Assembly (NCBI GenBank): GCA_023665145.1
Contig: JAMPEM010000013.1
Span: 1-50,605, forward strand
Direction: 5' to 3'
From: Bacteroides sp.
GTDB lineage: Bacteria > Bacteroidota > Bacteroidia > Bacteroidales > Muribaculaceae
DNA: 50,605 bases
Part shown: positions 14,871 to 23,652 of the stretch, piece by piece
How positions within the stretch are numbered: the first letter of the stretch is position 1
Layout: each line of letters opens with the position of its first letter
Notes under the pieces: generated by a model
Databases searched by the model: none
What the model was told of the DNA's origin: nothing
The model's input: the letters and a program-made list of their open reading frames with translations, nothing else
Program-made: the position numbers and the translations under genes

Positions 14871-17078
14871 ATGTGTTATAAAAATTTCATTACCGCAGCC
14901 TTTGCTGCGGTTGCGCTGACGTGTTTGGGCGCATCGAATAGTTACAATATTCCGGAAAAGATATCGGACGGCAACATATTGCATTGCTTCGACTGGACCT
15001 TCAGTGACATAGAGAAAGAACTTCCGGCAATCGCGGAAGCCGGATTCGGAGCCATACAAGTGTCGCCCGTCCAAGGGAATGCAAATACAAATGCAGAATG
15101 GTTTTATGCTTATATGCCATACGATTTTGCATTCAAAGCCAATGGTAACGGTTCAAGGGAACAATTAAAAAGCCTCTGTCAGAAGGCAGACGAATACGGG
15201 ATTAAAATCATCGTGGACGTTGTAGCCAATCATGTAAATCAGGCATCCGGATATCATGACACATGGTGGGACAATTCGGGCAGAGTGAGATGGGAAGGGA
15301 GTGTGAATTATGGGAATCGATATTCAATCACACATGGCCAAGTGGGTGATTATGGTGATGTTAATTCGGAAGATGCTCAAGTGCAGGCACGTGCCAAAGC
15401 ATTTATCGAAGACCTTAAAAGCCTTGGAGTGAAAGGAATCAGATGGGATGCTGCGAAACATATCGGCCTACCTTCAGAGCAATGCGACTTCTGGAGAACA
15501 GTAACGTCAGTGCCGGGAATGTGGCATTATGGAGAGGTGCTGGATGGCCCCGGAGGTGACACTTATCGACTCCTGAAAGAGTATACTCAATATATAGGGG
15601 TGACAGATACGGAATATTCGAAATGGACTCGCAATGAGGTTTGTTCCGGGAAAGTGCCGAGCGGACACGGCAGCTGGACCGCTAACGGAGTGCCTTCAGC
15701 AAGTGTGGTACTTTGGGCTGAAAGCCATGATGATTATTCCAATGACGGACAATATGGCACAAACACGGCAAAAATATCTCAGGACATAATAGACCGTGCA
15801 TGGGCCGTCACTGCTTGCAGAAACGCAGAGTCATCGTTGTATTTTTCACGACCGAGCGCTACTACACGCAATACAATCCGGATGGGACAAAAAGGGAGCA
15901 CACATTTTAAGGAGAAACAGATAGCCGAGGTCAACAAATTTCGAAATGCCATGGTCGGAAAGAGTGACTATTATACGGCGGAAAATGGTGTCGCTTGCGT
16001 AACGAGAAAAGATGGCGGTGCTGTTATTGTGGTTGGAGCCGGTGGTTCACGAAACGTATCAATCAGCAACGGCGGCGGTTATGTTCCGGCAGGCACATAT
16101 ATCGATAAAGTGAGTGGAAACAGTTTTACAGTTACGGCCACAACAATTAAGGGTAAAACCGGCAATACCGGTATCGCTGTTATTTATGGTGAGACAGTGA
16201 CACCTAATCCCGACCCAAATCCTAATCCCGACCCAAATCCAAATCCCGACCCAAATCCAAATCCAAATCCCAATCCCGACAGCTATATAGTTTATCTCGA
16301 TAATACCTCAGGTTGGGAGAATCCTACCGTGTGGGCGTGGAATGAGAATGAGAATTGCACTGAAAGCGGCACATGGCCCGGTGACAAAATGACCAAAGGA
16401 GCAGACGGAAAATGGAGCTGGAGCATATCCGATGGACGAATACCCACATCTGTGATTTTCAGCAATAACGGCAATGACCAGACCGCTGACTTAACATTCG
16501 TCAATGGGGCAACCTATACCTGCACCGGCAAAATTGTAGAAAATGGCGGTGAAGAAAATGAGGATGTTCAGATGCCGGAAACTCTTTATCTGATAGGTGA
16601 CCTTGCAGATAACCATTGGATCACAACGTATGGTGTGGAGATGACACGAGAAGGGGACTGTTATGTTGCTAATGACGTAACTCTTGAGTCAAATGGCACA
16701 ACATACGCCTTCTTCAGTTTCACGACGGCTTTGGGAGAATCCTGGGATATACTCAACCGGAATGCAGACCGATTCGGAGCTAAAAGCGAGGGCGTAACAG
16801 TTGAGCCTAATCTTGAGTATGATTATGAAATATACACGAAGAATCAGACAGCGTCCTCCTGCAAATCATGGAAAGCACTTGCCGGTAAATATAGATTCAC
16901 ACTCGATTTCAAGAAAGGGAAGCTCATCTTAAGTCGCGCTCTTTCGGCTGAGATGACAACTGATGAAACCAAGCCGGTTTATTTTACTCTTGAAGGTATT
17001 CAGGTGGAGAAACCGGAGGCTCCCGGCATCTACATTATGGTTAAGGGACAAGAGGTAAAAAAGATTCTAAACAAATAG
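14871..17078 (+). CDS. Secreted GH13 alpha-amylase with starch-binding modules
   Basis: 735 residues from ATG 14871, where a signal peptide begins (MCYKNFITAAFAAVALTCLGAS). An upstream in-frame ATG at 14799 would bury that signal. The GH13 barrel covers about 30-330 with all four conserved regions: DVVANHV (115-121), GIRWDAAKH with nucleophile Asp193, the acid/base Glu222 in HYGEV, and SHDD with Asp287. A beta domain follows to about 435. A Pro-Asn-Asp-Pro linker leads to a CBM26-like starch-binding module (about 460-550), a second beta-sandwich resembling SusE/SusF modules (about 565-690) and a T9SS-like tail (YFTLEGIQV, GIYIMVKGQEVKK). It hydrolyses alpha-1,4-glucans outside the cell. No susC/susD pair adjoins it. 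Confidence 0.92.
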   Translation: MCYKNFITAAFAAVALTCLGASNSYNIPEKISDGNILHCFDWTFSDIEKELPAIAEAGFGAIQVSPVQGNANTNAEWFYAYMPYDFAFKANGNGSREQLKSLCQKADEYGIKIIVDVVANHVNQASGYHDTWWDNSGRVRWEGSVNYGNRYSITHGQVGDYGDVNSEDAQVQARAKAFIEDLKSLGVKGIRWDAAKHIGLPSEQCDFWRTVTSVPGMWHYGEVLDGPGGDTYRLLKEYTQYIGVTDTEYSKWTRNEVCSGKVPSGHGSWTANGVPSASVVLWAESHDDYSNDGQYGTNTAKISQDIIDRAWAVTACRNAESSLYFSRPSATTRNTIRMGQKGSTHFKEKQIAEVNKFRNAMVGKSDYYTAENGVACVTRKDGGAVIVVGAGGSRNVSISNGGGYVPAGTYIDKVSGNSFTVTATTIKGKTGNTGIAVIYGETVTPNPDPNPNPDPNPNPDPNPNPNPNPDSYIVYLDNTSGWENPTVWAWNENENCTESGTWPGDKMTKGADGKWSWSISDGRIPTSVIFSNNGNDQTADLTFVNGATYTCTGKIVENGGEENEDVQMPETLYLIGDLADNHWITTYGVEMTREGDCYVANDVTLESNGTTYAFFSFTTALGESWDILNRNADRFGAKSEGVTVEPNLEYDYEIYTKNQTASSCKSWKALAGKYRFTLDFKKGKLILSRALSAEMTTDETKPVYFTLEGIQVEKPEAPGIYIMVKGQEVKKILNK
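16203..16280 (+). repeat. Pro-Asn-Pro-Asp linker repeat in the amylase
   Basis: Short degenerate repeats of cctaatcccgacccaaat encode a run of PNPDPN units that separates the catalytic part from the starch-binding modules. Slippage here would change linker length in frame. Confidence 0.85.
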
Positions 17079-17107
17079 CTGTGAGGAATAGTCACTTTAG
17101 ACGATGG

Positions 17108-17142
17108 TTTCTAGAATATATGGGAAATTTTGATTAACTTTG
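17108..17142 (+). promoter_or_regulatory. Probable promoter of the upp-recF block
   Basis: TAACTTTG at 17135-17142 fits the -7 consensus. The best -33 candidate is TTTC at 17108-17111, 23 nt away, so the match is partial. The leader to the ATG at 17181 would be about 35 nt. Confidence 0.45.
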
Positions 17143-17180
17143 TGGATTATAAGTGAACAAGCAAAAAAAACGATTCTATA

Positions 17181-17837
17181 ATGGAAGTAATCAATTTTGC
17201 AGACACCCCTTCGCTGGTGAGTAGATATATGCTTGAGCTTCGCGACAGCACTATCCAGAAAGATCCGATGCGATTCCGCCGTAATCTTGACAGAATCGGT
17301 CAAATAATGGCTTACGAGATATCAAAAAAACTCACATATCGCAATGAAACAGTCAAGACCCCACTTGGCGAGGCTGTATGTCAAACACCTGCTGACCAAA
17401 TAGTCATCGCTACAATACTTCGTGCCGGATTGCCGTTCCATCATGGCTTCCTCTCCTATTTTGACAGAGCAGAAAACGCTTTCGTATCAGCCTATCGCCG
17501 ATATAAGGAGAAAGGTGAGTCTTTCGATGTCCTGATAGAATATCTTGCTTCACCGTCAATAGAAGGGAAGACTGTTTTACTTGTGGATCCGATGCTGGCC
17601 ACCGGCTCATCAATGGAGCTTGGATATAAGGCATTGCTTTCAAAAGGGACACCGGCTTATGTTCATGTGGCCTCAGTAATCGCATCACAAGCAGGCGTGG
17701 ATTATGTCAAAGAACATTTCCCGGACGATAAGACAACACTTTGGACCGGAGCAATCGACGCGGAAATCAATTCCCACAGCTATATTATTCCCGGACTGGG
17801 AGATGCCGGCGACCTGGCCTATGGTCAGAAACTTTAA
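17181..17837 (+). CDS. upp: Uracil phosphoribosyltransferase
   Basis: 218 residues, normal for the family. The PRPP loop VDPMLATGSSM is at 135-145, ATILRAGLPFHHG at 77-89, and the uracil-binding C-terminal PGLGDAGDLAYG at 204-215. It converts uracil and PRPP to UMP in pyrimidine salvage in the cytosol. recF follows 27 bp downstream on the same strand. Confidence 0.97.
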   Translation: MEVINFADTPSLVSRYMLELRDSTIQKDPMRFRRNLDRIGQIMAYEISKKLTYRNETVKTPLGEAVCQTPADQIVIATILRAGLPFHHGFLSYFDRAENAFVSAYRRYKEKGESFDVLIEYLASPSIEGKTVLLVDPMLATGSSMELGYKALLSKGTPAYVHVASVIASQAGVDYVKEHFPDDKTTLWTGAIDAEINSHSYIIPGLGDAGDLAYGQKL

Positions 17838-17864
17838 CGGAATTACACAAAGAGGTGCATATTT

Positions 17865-18968
17865 GTGATTCTTAAGAGCATTGACATACTCAACTTCAAG
17901 AATATAGCAGAGGCCACATTGGAATTTTCCGATGGGGTCAACTGCCTACTCGGCATGAATGGAATGGGGAAAAGCAACCTCCTTGAGGCTATACATTTCC
18001 TTAGTTTCAGCCGGCCGATATCGTCAATGCCGGAATCCGCATTGATACGTCACGGAGAAGATTCACTACTTGTAAAAGGTGACTATCTTCTTGATTCCGG
18101 CAGTGAGGAACATATAGCATGCGGTATACTCAGAGGGAAAGGGAAAACCCTCAAGCGCAACGGCAAAGAGTACGACAAAATCTCACGTCATATCGGAAAA
18201 TTCCCCTTGGTGACCGTTTCACCGCAAGACTCCATGATTGTGACCGGTAACGGTGAGGAGCGCAGAAAACTTATGAATATGGTCATCTCGCAGGGGGACG
18301 GAGGGTATCTGTCGCATCTTATTACTTACAATCGAGCTCTTGAAAGCCGCAACCGGATGCTTCGGGCCGGTGTAAAAGATGCCATATTATACGAGTCGGT
18401 AGAAACCACCATGGAAATCTCAGCAGTTGAAATACACGCTGTCAGAAGCCATTGGGTCAAGGAGATTTCTAATGTCTTCGCGCATTATTACAGCAGTGTG
18501 GCCGGAAGTATGGAAACCGCATCGCTGAAATATAATTCCGTGATGAATCATGAGACTCTCAGAGAAGCACTCATGCGCAAGCGAGGTAAAGACACAGCTT
18601 TGGGGTATACCACTGTCGGACCTCACCGCGACGACCTCGAAATGTCGCTCGGCAATTACTCGATGCGCCGACTCGGCTCACAAGGACAGGTCAAAACTTT
18701 CACCATCGCACTGCGACTTGCCATATTCGATTATCTCAAAAGGATTAAGAATGTGACACCTCTGCTACTGCTTGATGACATTTTTGACAAACTCGATGCC
18801 GACCGTGTAGCAAGAATAATGCGCTTGGTGAGCGATTCCGAATCTTTCGGTCAGATATTCATTACCGACACCAACCGAAAACATCTCGATGAAATTCTCG
18901 CCGAAATAGCCGGCAATAAACTACTCCTTGAGGTAAGCAACGGTCGTTTCACTGAATTACCATCGTAA
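17865..18968 (+). CDS. recF: DNA replication and repair protein RecF
   Basis: 367 residues with a GTG start preceded by agaggtg. Walker A GMNGMGKSN is at 30-38, the ABC signature LGSQGQVKTFTIALRLA at about 267-283, and Walker B LLLLDDIFDKLD at about 300-311. RecF is an SMC-like ATPase that loads RecA at gaps through RecOR. It sits next to a DUF721/DciA-like gene, a common pairing in Bacteroidetes. Confidence 0.97.
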   Translation: MILKSIDILNFKNIAEATLEFSDGVNCLLGMNGMGKSNLLEAIHFLSFSRPISSMPESALIRHGEDSLLVKGDYLLDSGSEEHIACGILRGKGKTLKRNGKEYDKISRHIGKFPLVTVSPQDSMIVTGNGEERRKLMNMVISQGDGGYLSHLITYNRALESRNRMLRAGVKDAILYESVETTMEISAVEIHAVRSHWVKEISNVFAHYYSSVAGSMETASLKYNSVMNHETLREALMRKRGKDTALGYTTVGPHRDDLEMSLGNYSMRRLGSQGQVKTFTIALRLAIFDYLKRIKNVTPLLLLDDIFDKLDADRVARIMRLVSDSESFGQIFITDTNRKHLDEILAEIAGNKLLLEVSNGRFTELPS

Positions 18969-18974
18969 TATAAT

Positions 18975-19271
18975 ATGAAACGAATTGAGACCCAATCCAT
19001 AGGCGATGTAATGCGTGCCGCTATCGATTCCCTCTCGCTCCGAGAGGGTGTGGACAAGGCCAAGGCTGTCGAATGTTGGGGGAAGGTGGTCGGTAACGGT
19101 ATTGCATCCATGTGTGCAAAGCCGTATATGAGGAATTCCGTAATGGTAATCCCTGTCAAAAGTGCCGCTTTGCGACATGAATTGAATATGCGTCGTTCAT
19201 CAATTGTAGCAGACATTAACGCCTGTGTAGGGAATAATGTAGTTAATGATTTGAAATTTATATCTTTATAA
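18975..19271 (+). CDS. DUF721 (DciA-like) protein
   Basis: 98 residues. The domain covers nearly the whole protein: an N-terminal helix (IGDVMRAAIDSL), WGKVVGNGIASMC, then VMVIPVKSAALRHELNMRR. DciA proteins help load the replicative helicase DnaB in bacteria lacking DnaC. Proximity to recF (6 bp gap) fits a replication role, inferred from family. Confidence 0.88.
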   Translation: MKRIETQSIGDVMRAAIDSLSLREGVDKAKAVECWGKVVGNGIASMCAKPYMRNSVMVIPVKSAALRHELNMRRSSIVADINACVGNNVVNDLKFISL

Positions 19272-19335
19272 GGTAGGGGTAAAGAGATAGCTGGAATATG
19301 GATTGAGGATAAGTCATAAATATAAGAATGATTGT

Positions 19336-19794
19336 ATGAACCCGAATAATTTGCCAAACCCGTCAGATTTCCGCCATCACACTGACTTGCAAATCCGTTT
19401 CAGTGATGTGGATATACTTGGTCACGTCAATAATACCGTCTACCTTGCCTTCTATGACACCGGCAAGGCTCATTATTTCCGCAGCGTCAGAAAGGATAAT
19501 TACAAATGGGACGATGTAGACACTGTGATAGTCAATGTCAATTGTGCCTTTATTTCGTCAATTGTCTTCGGAGACGATATTGAAGTGCTGACTCGATGCG
19601 AAGAGATTCATGACAAGAGTTTCAAACTCCTGCAATTAATTCGCGAAAAAAAAACCGGGCAAATAAAATCTATGTGCGAGACTGTAATGGTATCCTTTGA
19701 CAAAGCCACAAAACAGGCATGCCATGTCTCTGACAAATGGAGAGAGGCTTTGTGCAATTACGAACAACGAGACCTTTGCAAAAATGAACAATAA
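19336..19794 (+). CDS. Hotdog-fold acyl-CoA thioesterase (4HBT family)
   Basis: 152 residues from ATG 19336; an upstream ATG at 19303 would add 11 residues unlike the family. The 4-hydroxybenzoyl-CoA thioesterase motif RFSDVDILGHVNNTVYLAFYDTGK carries the expected catalytic Asp and the HVNN turn. It probably hydrolyses an acyl-CoA or acyl-ACP in the cytosol; the chain is not determinable. Its last 11 bases overlap the start of the isomerase gene, indicating translational coupling. Confidence 0.88.
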   Translation: MNPNNLPNPSDFRHHTDLQIRFSDVDILGHVNNTVYLAFYDTGKAHYFRSVRKDNYKWDDVDTVIVNVNCAFISSIVFGDDIEVLTRCEEIHDKSFKLLQLIREKKTGQIKSMCETVMVSFDKATKQACHVSDKWREALCNYEQRDLCKNEQ

Positions 19795-20428
19795 AAACCT
19801 CGAAGACCTTCGCGAGATTTTACGCGCTGAGGCGAAAGCAGTTCTTGACATACCCATCAGCGACAGCTATCCACAAGCTGTAGACCTGATTGTCGGACAT
19901 GTCTCGGTAAAGAAAGGGAAATTAGTCACCTCCGGCATGGGGAAAGCAGGACAGATAGCCCTCAATATAGCGACTACATTCTCAAGCACCGGGACTCCGG
20001 CTGTATTTCTCCACCCCTCCGAAGCCCAACACGGAGACCTCGGTTTACTCCAAGAAAACGATATCCTCTTGCTTCTCAGCAATTCCGGCAAAACACGCGA
20101 GATTCTTGAACTTGTCTCTCTGGCACGTCATTTGAACCCCGACATCCCAATTATTGTTATAACAGGAAATGAGACATCTCCTCTTGCTGAAATGGCCGAT
20201 GTAGCTCTCTTTACAGCTCATGCTCCCGAAGTTTGTCCTTTGGGATTAACACCCACCACTTCCACCACCATGATGACCGTAATCGGAGACCTGCTTGTTG
20301 TATCCACCATGAAAAAAATTGGATTCACTGCCGCCGAATATGCCAAACGACATCATGGAGGATACCTTGGGCATATATCGAAAGAGAAATCTTCGTCAGC
20401 CGATTCTCTCATTACCAACAATAAATAG
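19784..20428 (+). CDS. kdsD: D-arabinose 5-phosphate isomerase, single SIS domain (KdsD/KpsF type)
   Basis: 214 residues from ATG 19784, which overlaps the thioesterase stop. It holds one sugar-isomerase (SIS) domain: VTSGMGKAGQIA, FLHPSEAQHGDLG, LLLSNSGKTREI and LGLTPTTSTTMM, with HHGGYLG near the C terminus. E. coli KdsD (about 328 aa) has two CBS domains after the SIS domain; here they are absent, as in short isomerases known from some other bacteria. It interconverts ribulose 5-phosphate and arabinose 5-phosphate, the first step to Kdo for lipopolysaccharide. Confidence 0.9.
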   Translation: MNNKNLEDLREILRAEAKAVLDIPISDSYPQAVDLIVGHVSVKKGKLVTSGMGKAGQIALNIATTFSSTGTPAVFLHPSEAQHGDLGLLQENDILLLLSNSGKTREILELVSLARHLNPDIPIIVITGNETSPLAEMADVALFTAHAPEVCPLGLTPTTSTTMMTVIGDLLVVSTMKKIGFTAAEYAKRHHGGYLGHISKEKSSSADSLITNNK

Positions 20429-20447
20429 ATTATCCTTAAATTTAGAT

Positions 20448-21563
20448 ATGAACCACATCCAAATCCCTCTTGACCTCAAAAAATTTGAGAAACATTCACC
20501 GGACCATAAGGTGATTGAAGATGCAATGGGCTGCCATAACACTATCGAGGCCCTTATGAATGAAGAGCGTTATATCGATGCGCTCGAACGTGTAGTGGAG
20601 TCTCTTCGCACTTTACGGGATTTCTCCGACTATGAAAATACTGAATTTCGAGCAATGCTCGTCTCGCTCCTTTTCGATTTGAGTGAGATTCATTTCGCCC
20701 TCAAAGATTTCAAACAGTCAGAGAAAGAACTTGAAGTTCTCTTTAAGGTGCTTGACAATCTTATCGCTACAGATCCTGACCGATTCGGCAAATACCACAT
20801 CCTTGCCATGGAGCTCTCCACACGAATACTTCGCTCTCGCAAGAAGGCAATGGAACTTCTGGTGAAACACCAAATCACTGCCGGCACTCTCTATGAGAAA
20901 GTTAATTCCGGTGTCCTTGCGGCAACTGACAAACTCGTTGACTCGCTGCACAATGTCGGTAAACTTCTCGCATCCTCCGGAGATTATAAAGCCGCCACCA
21001 AATTCTATGCCGAGGCCATCAAATTCTCCAAGAAAAGGAGTGGTCGTGTCACTCGCAAAGAGGTCAAAATGACAATCGAAATGGCTGAGGTGATGATTCG
21101 CGTAAAAGCGATGCGCCCCAGAGCACGCCGATTGCTTAATGCAATCCTTCCTCACGCCATTGCTCTTGAAACCATTCAACTTGAAGAAGATACACTTGCT
21201 CTAATAGAGATTATCGACGCTGATATCCTTCATGAACCAAAATGGAAAGGGTTTGTACACAACCTTACCGTTTCGGCAAAAAAACGTCTGAAATCAGGCG
21301 AAAAGGAAGCCAAAGAGGAACGTGTAGCCGACCTGCTCAAGGAGGAAGTTGAAAGTAATACAGCCAAAGCTGTGCTTAAGGTAGAACAAAAGCTGGAGAA
21401 AAAGCTCTCCGCCCGTGAGAAAAAACGCATAGAACGCCTTGAACGCGACAAACTGGTCAAGGCCGAAGAAGAGGTGGAAAAAGAGGTGATACGTGATGCT
21501 GTCACCGATGCCATAGTGGATAGAGAACTTCAGCGTTCAAAAGATAAAAAGAAGAAAAAATAA
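20448..21563 (+). CDS. Helical-repeat (TPR-like) protein with charged coiled-coil tail
   Basis: 371 residues from ATG 20448. Earlier in-frame ATGs run through the isomerase gene and are unlikely. Residues about 20-240 are amphipathic helix pairs of tetratricopeptide type (YIDALERVVESLRTL, FKQSEKELEVLFKVL, DYKAATKFYAEAIKFS). Residues about 280-371 are almost only Lys, Glu, Arg and Ala and predict a long coiled coil ending KDKKKKK. No enzyme motif is visible. It shares its stop with the ribH start (TAATG), so the two are coupled; such a TPR-ribH pair recurs in Bacteroidales by my recollection. Confidence 0.83.
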   Translation: MNHIQIPLDLKKFEKHSPDHKVIEDAMGCHNTIEALMNEERYIDALERVVESLRTLRDFSDYENTEFRAMLVSLLFDLSEIHFALKDFKQSEKELEVLFKVLDNLIATDPDRFGKYHILAMELSTRILRSRKKAMELLVKHQITAGTLYEKVNSGVLAATDKLVDSLHNVGKLLASSGDYKAATKFYAEAIKFSKKRSGRVTRKEVKMTIEMAEVMIRVKAMRPRARRLLNAILPHAIALETIQLEEDTLALIEIIDADILHEPKWKGFVHNLTVSAKKRLKSGEKEAKEERVADLLKEEVESNTAKAVLKVEQKLEKKLSAREKKRIERLERDKLVKAEEEVEKEVIRDAVTDAIVDRELQRSKDKKKKK

Positions 21564-22081
21564 TGGCAACAGCACTGCAAACAGGAGGTGCCGTACACAA
21601 AACGGTATCTCCCCTTTCGGCTGATTTCAAGTGTGTCATTGTCAAAGCTCAATGGAACAGCCACATAACAGAACCGCTTGCACAAGCTGCTCGAGAATAT
21701 TTTCTAAAGGCAGGTATAGATAAAAGGAATATACTCACTGTAGAAGTGCCCGGGGCGGTAGAGTTGGTATATGGTGCATCAAGAATGATTGATTCCGTAA
21801 AACCGGATGCAGTCATTGTCATAGGATGTGTAATACGTGGTGATACTCCTCATTTCGACTATGTTTGCAAGACTGTCACTGACGGTGTAACTTTGATGAA
21901 CACCAAAGGCCAAACACCGGTAATTTTCGGACTCTTGACAGTAGACAGCGAACAACAAGCTCACGACAGAGCCGGCGGAATCCTGGGCAATAAGGGGACA
22001 GAATATGCTCAGGCCGCTGTTGAGATGGCCAATCTTTCAATCCGTTATCCCCTGCCGAATATTAATAAGTGTGACAAATAA
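21563..22081 (+). CDS. ribH: 6,7-dimethyl-8-ribityllumazine synthase
   Basis: 172 residues. Substrate motifs are WNSHITEPL (31-39), VPGAVELVYGA (62-72) and RGDTPHFDYV (92-101) with catalytic His97, then Arg136 in HDRAGG. It condenses 5-amino-6-ribitylaminouracil with 3,4-dihydroxybutanone 4-phosphate in riboflavin synthesis. No FMN riboswitch or other rib gene is adjacent. Confidence 0.97.
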   Translation: MATALQTGGAVHKTVSPLSADFKCVIVKAQWNSHITEPLAQAAREYFLKAGIDKRNILTVEVPGAVELVYGASRMIDSVKPDAVIVIGCVIRGDTPHFDYVCKTVTDGVTLMNTKGQTPVIFGLLTVDSEQQAHDRAGGILGNKGTEYAQAAVEMANLSIRYPLPNINKCDK

Positions 22082-22124
22082 TTTCGTATTCATATTTTGA
22101 TATCTCCTTCCCGCTTGGCAATCC

Positions 22125-23141
22125 ATGTTTAAGAAAATCTGTATTATTGGTGGTGGTTCCCTCGGACACGTCATCTCCGGATGGCTTGCCAACAAGGGTA
22201 TGGATGTTTCTGTTCTTACCCGTAATCCCGATAAATGGTCAAAAAATATCACCATTAATACTCCTGACGGAACATTCGAATCCCGACTCCACAACATTTC
22301 GTCCAATCCGGCAGATGTCATACCGCAGGCAGAGATAATTCTGTTGACAGTCCCCGGATTTGCCAACAGTCCGGAATTGCAAGTCATAAAGCCTCATCTG
22401 AAATCCGGCACTTACGTAGGAGGAGTGTTCTGTTCATCCGGATTCTTCTTCGAGGCTTTGGAAATCCTTCCCCCCGACATTAAGCTTTGGGGATTTCAAC
22501 GAGTGCCATTCATCTCACGCACTGCAGAATATGGACACACCGCAAACTTAATGGGATATCGCCCCGAATTTAATATCGCTGTGGAAAGAGATTCCGCAAA
22601 TGGTAAAGAGGAATTACGCAGATGGGTTGAGAACTCATTTGGCAGCCATACCAATTTGATGAAAAATTATTTTGAGGTCAGTATCACCAACAGTAATCCC
22701 ATTCTGCATACAGCAAGATTGTATTCAATGTTTTCCGGATGGGAAGAAAATAAAAGATTTGACCGAAATATTCTTTTTTATGAAGAATGGACTATAGAAG
22801 CAGCCGAATTGCTCATAAAAATGGATGCCGAGCTTTTTAAAATATTGGGACATCTTCCCGTAACGCCCGGCTACCTTTCTCCTATAATGGATTATTATGA
22901 GAGTCACGATGCAAAGTCGCTGAAAGAGAAACTTGCATCCATTTCAGGATTTAAAGGGATACTCTCACCTATGAAACAGGATAAAAAAGGATGGTATCCT
23001 GATTATACAAGCAGATATTTTACCGAAGATTTCGGGTACAGCCTGAAATATATTCGGGAGCTTGGAAAAAAATATAACGTGGAAATACCCTATATTGACA
23101 AGGTTTATCTCTGGGGACAATCACTCTTAAAAAAAGCCTGA
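22125..23141 (+). CDS. NAD/NADP octopine/nopaline dehydrogenase-family protein
   Basis: 338 residues. An N-terminal Rossmann fold (CIIGGGSLGHVISGWLANKG, about 5-24) is followed by IILLTVPGFAN and an all-helical C-terminal domain (about 185-338). It contains NSNPILHTARLYSMF, the His-bearing segment typical of opine dehydrogenases and of ketopantoate-reductase relatives. Opine dehydrogenases reductively couple an amino acid to a keto acid. The natural substrate here is not evident. It stands alone, 43 bp after ribH, and is followed by a long non-coding stretch. Confidence 0.78.
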   Translation: MFKKICIIGGGSLGHVISGWLANKGMDVSVLTRNPDKWSKNITINTPDGTFESRLHNISSNPADVIPQAEIILLTVPGFANSPELQVIKPHLKSGTYVGGVFCSSGFFFEALEILPPDIKLWGFQRVPFISRTAEYGHTANLMGYRPEFNIAVERDSANGKEELRRWVENSFGSHTNLMKNYFEVSITNSNPILHTARLYSMFSGWEENKRFDRNILFYEEWTIEAAELLIKMDAELFKILGHLPVTPGYLSPIMDYYESHDAKSLKEKLASISGFKGILSPMKQDKKGWYPDYTSRYFTEDFGYSLKYIRELGKKYNVEIPYIDKVYLWGQSLLKKA

Positions 23142-23540
23142 TTCATTTTATTGATAATCACCTAAAGAATTGACCATCTTTACGCGGATGCCATAAGCAC
23201 ACCCGCCGGCAACCCGTATAAGTATCAATACATCCGATTGACCGACAATTGGCAGTTATACCGGAATGTACCTTTATCATACGTGTTGATCCGGCAAATA
23301 TATTTTACAAAAGGTTAACATTTATTGAGTAATAAGCCGCATAAAATTGCGTTTATATCATACAAACTAAGGAAAACACCTACATCATAATCGAAAAATT
23401 GAATCGTGAAAGAAATTTTCTCATACAACATATTTTCAACCAAACTTACCTAAACGAGTTCACTTTTCAAAAGTGAATATCGAGACAAGACACGTATTCT
23501 ACATTATTGTCTAAATTTTGGGTTATATACATTAGTAATT
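23142..23540. other. Gene-free interval, AT-rich, with one perfect palindrome
   Basis: I find no convincing ORF of usual codon use on either strand. A perfect inverted repeat ttcactttt-c-aaaagtgaa lies at 23459-23477 and could be an operator or small hairpin. A weak -7-like taaattttg lies at 23512-23520. An open stretch ending near 23316 (including YQYIRLTDNWQLYRN) may be a fragment of a lost gene, but it has no start and no match I recognise. Confidence 0.5.
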
Positions 23541-23632
23541 TCTACTGCGGTGAGCCGGAAGCTACATGTGCATCCGCACAATGGTTCACCAAGGGATGGA
23601 GGGGTACATCGAGAGATGCACCCCTCTTTCTT
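23541..23632 (+). ncRNA. Candidate small structured RNA ending in a terminator
   Basis: An outer stem GGTGAGCC/GGTTCACC (23549-23556 with 23583-23590, one G-T pair) encloses a smaller hairpin TGTGC-ATCC-GCACA (23567-23580). TGCGG at 23546-23550 can alternatively pair with CCGCA at 23574-23578, a possible pseudoknot or switch. A 12-bp terminator follows. It lies between convergent genes, 400 bp beyond the upstream stop, which favours its own transcript over a 3' UTR. The promoter is only a weak match. Confidence 0.4.
23599..23632 (+). terminator. Rho-independent terminator
   Basis: A 12-bp stem (23599-23610 with 23615-23626, one wobble pair) has a GAGA tetraloop and is followed by ttctttagat. 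It closes the candidate RNA or the upstream transcript and lies 21 bp from the convergent aroK stop. Confidence 0.85.
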
Positions 23633-23652
23633 TAGATAACATTCCAAGAGCC

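Noticed and set aside
20319-20447. N-terminal extension of the helical-repeat protein
   Set aside because: It overlaps the isomerase reading frame and lacks similarity to repeats; ATG 20448 lies in the intergenic gap.
23185-23316. Degraded SusC/SusD-like or other pseudogene
   Set aside because: Only a short open stretch, with no start codon and no recognisable motif.
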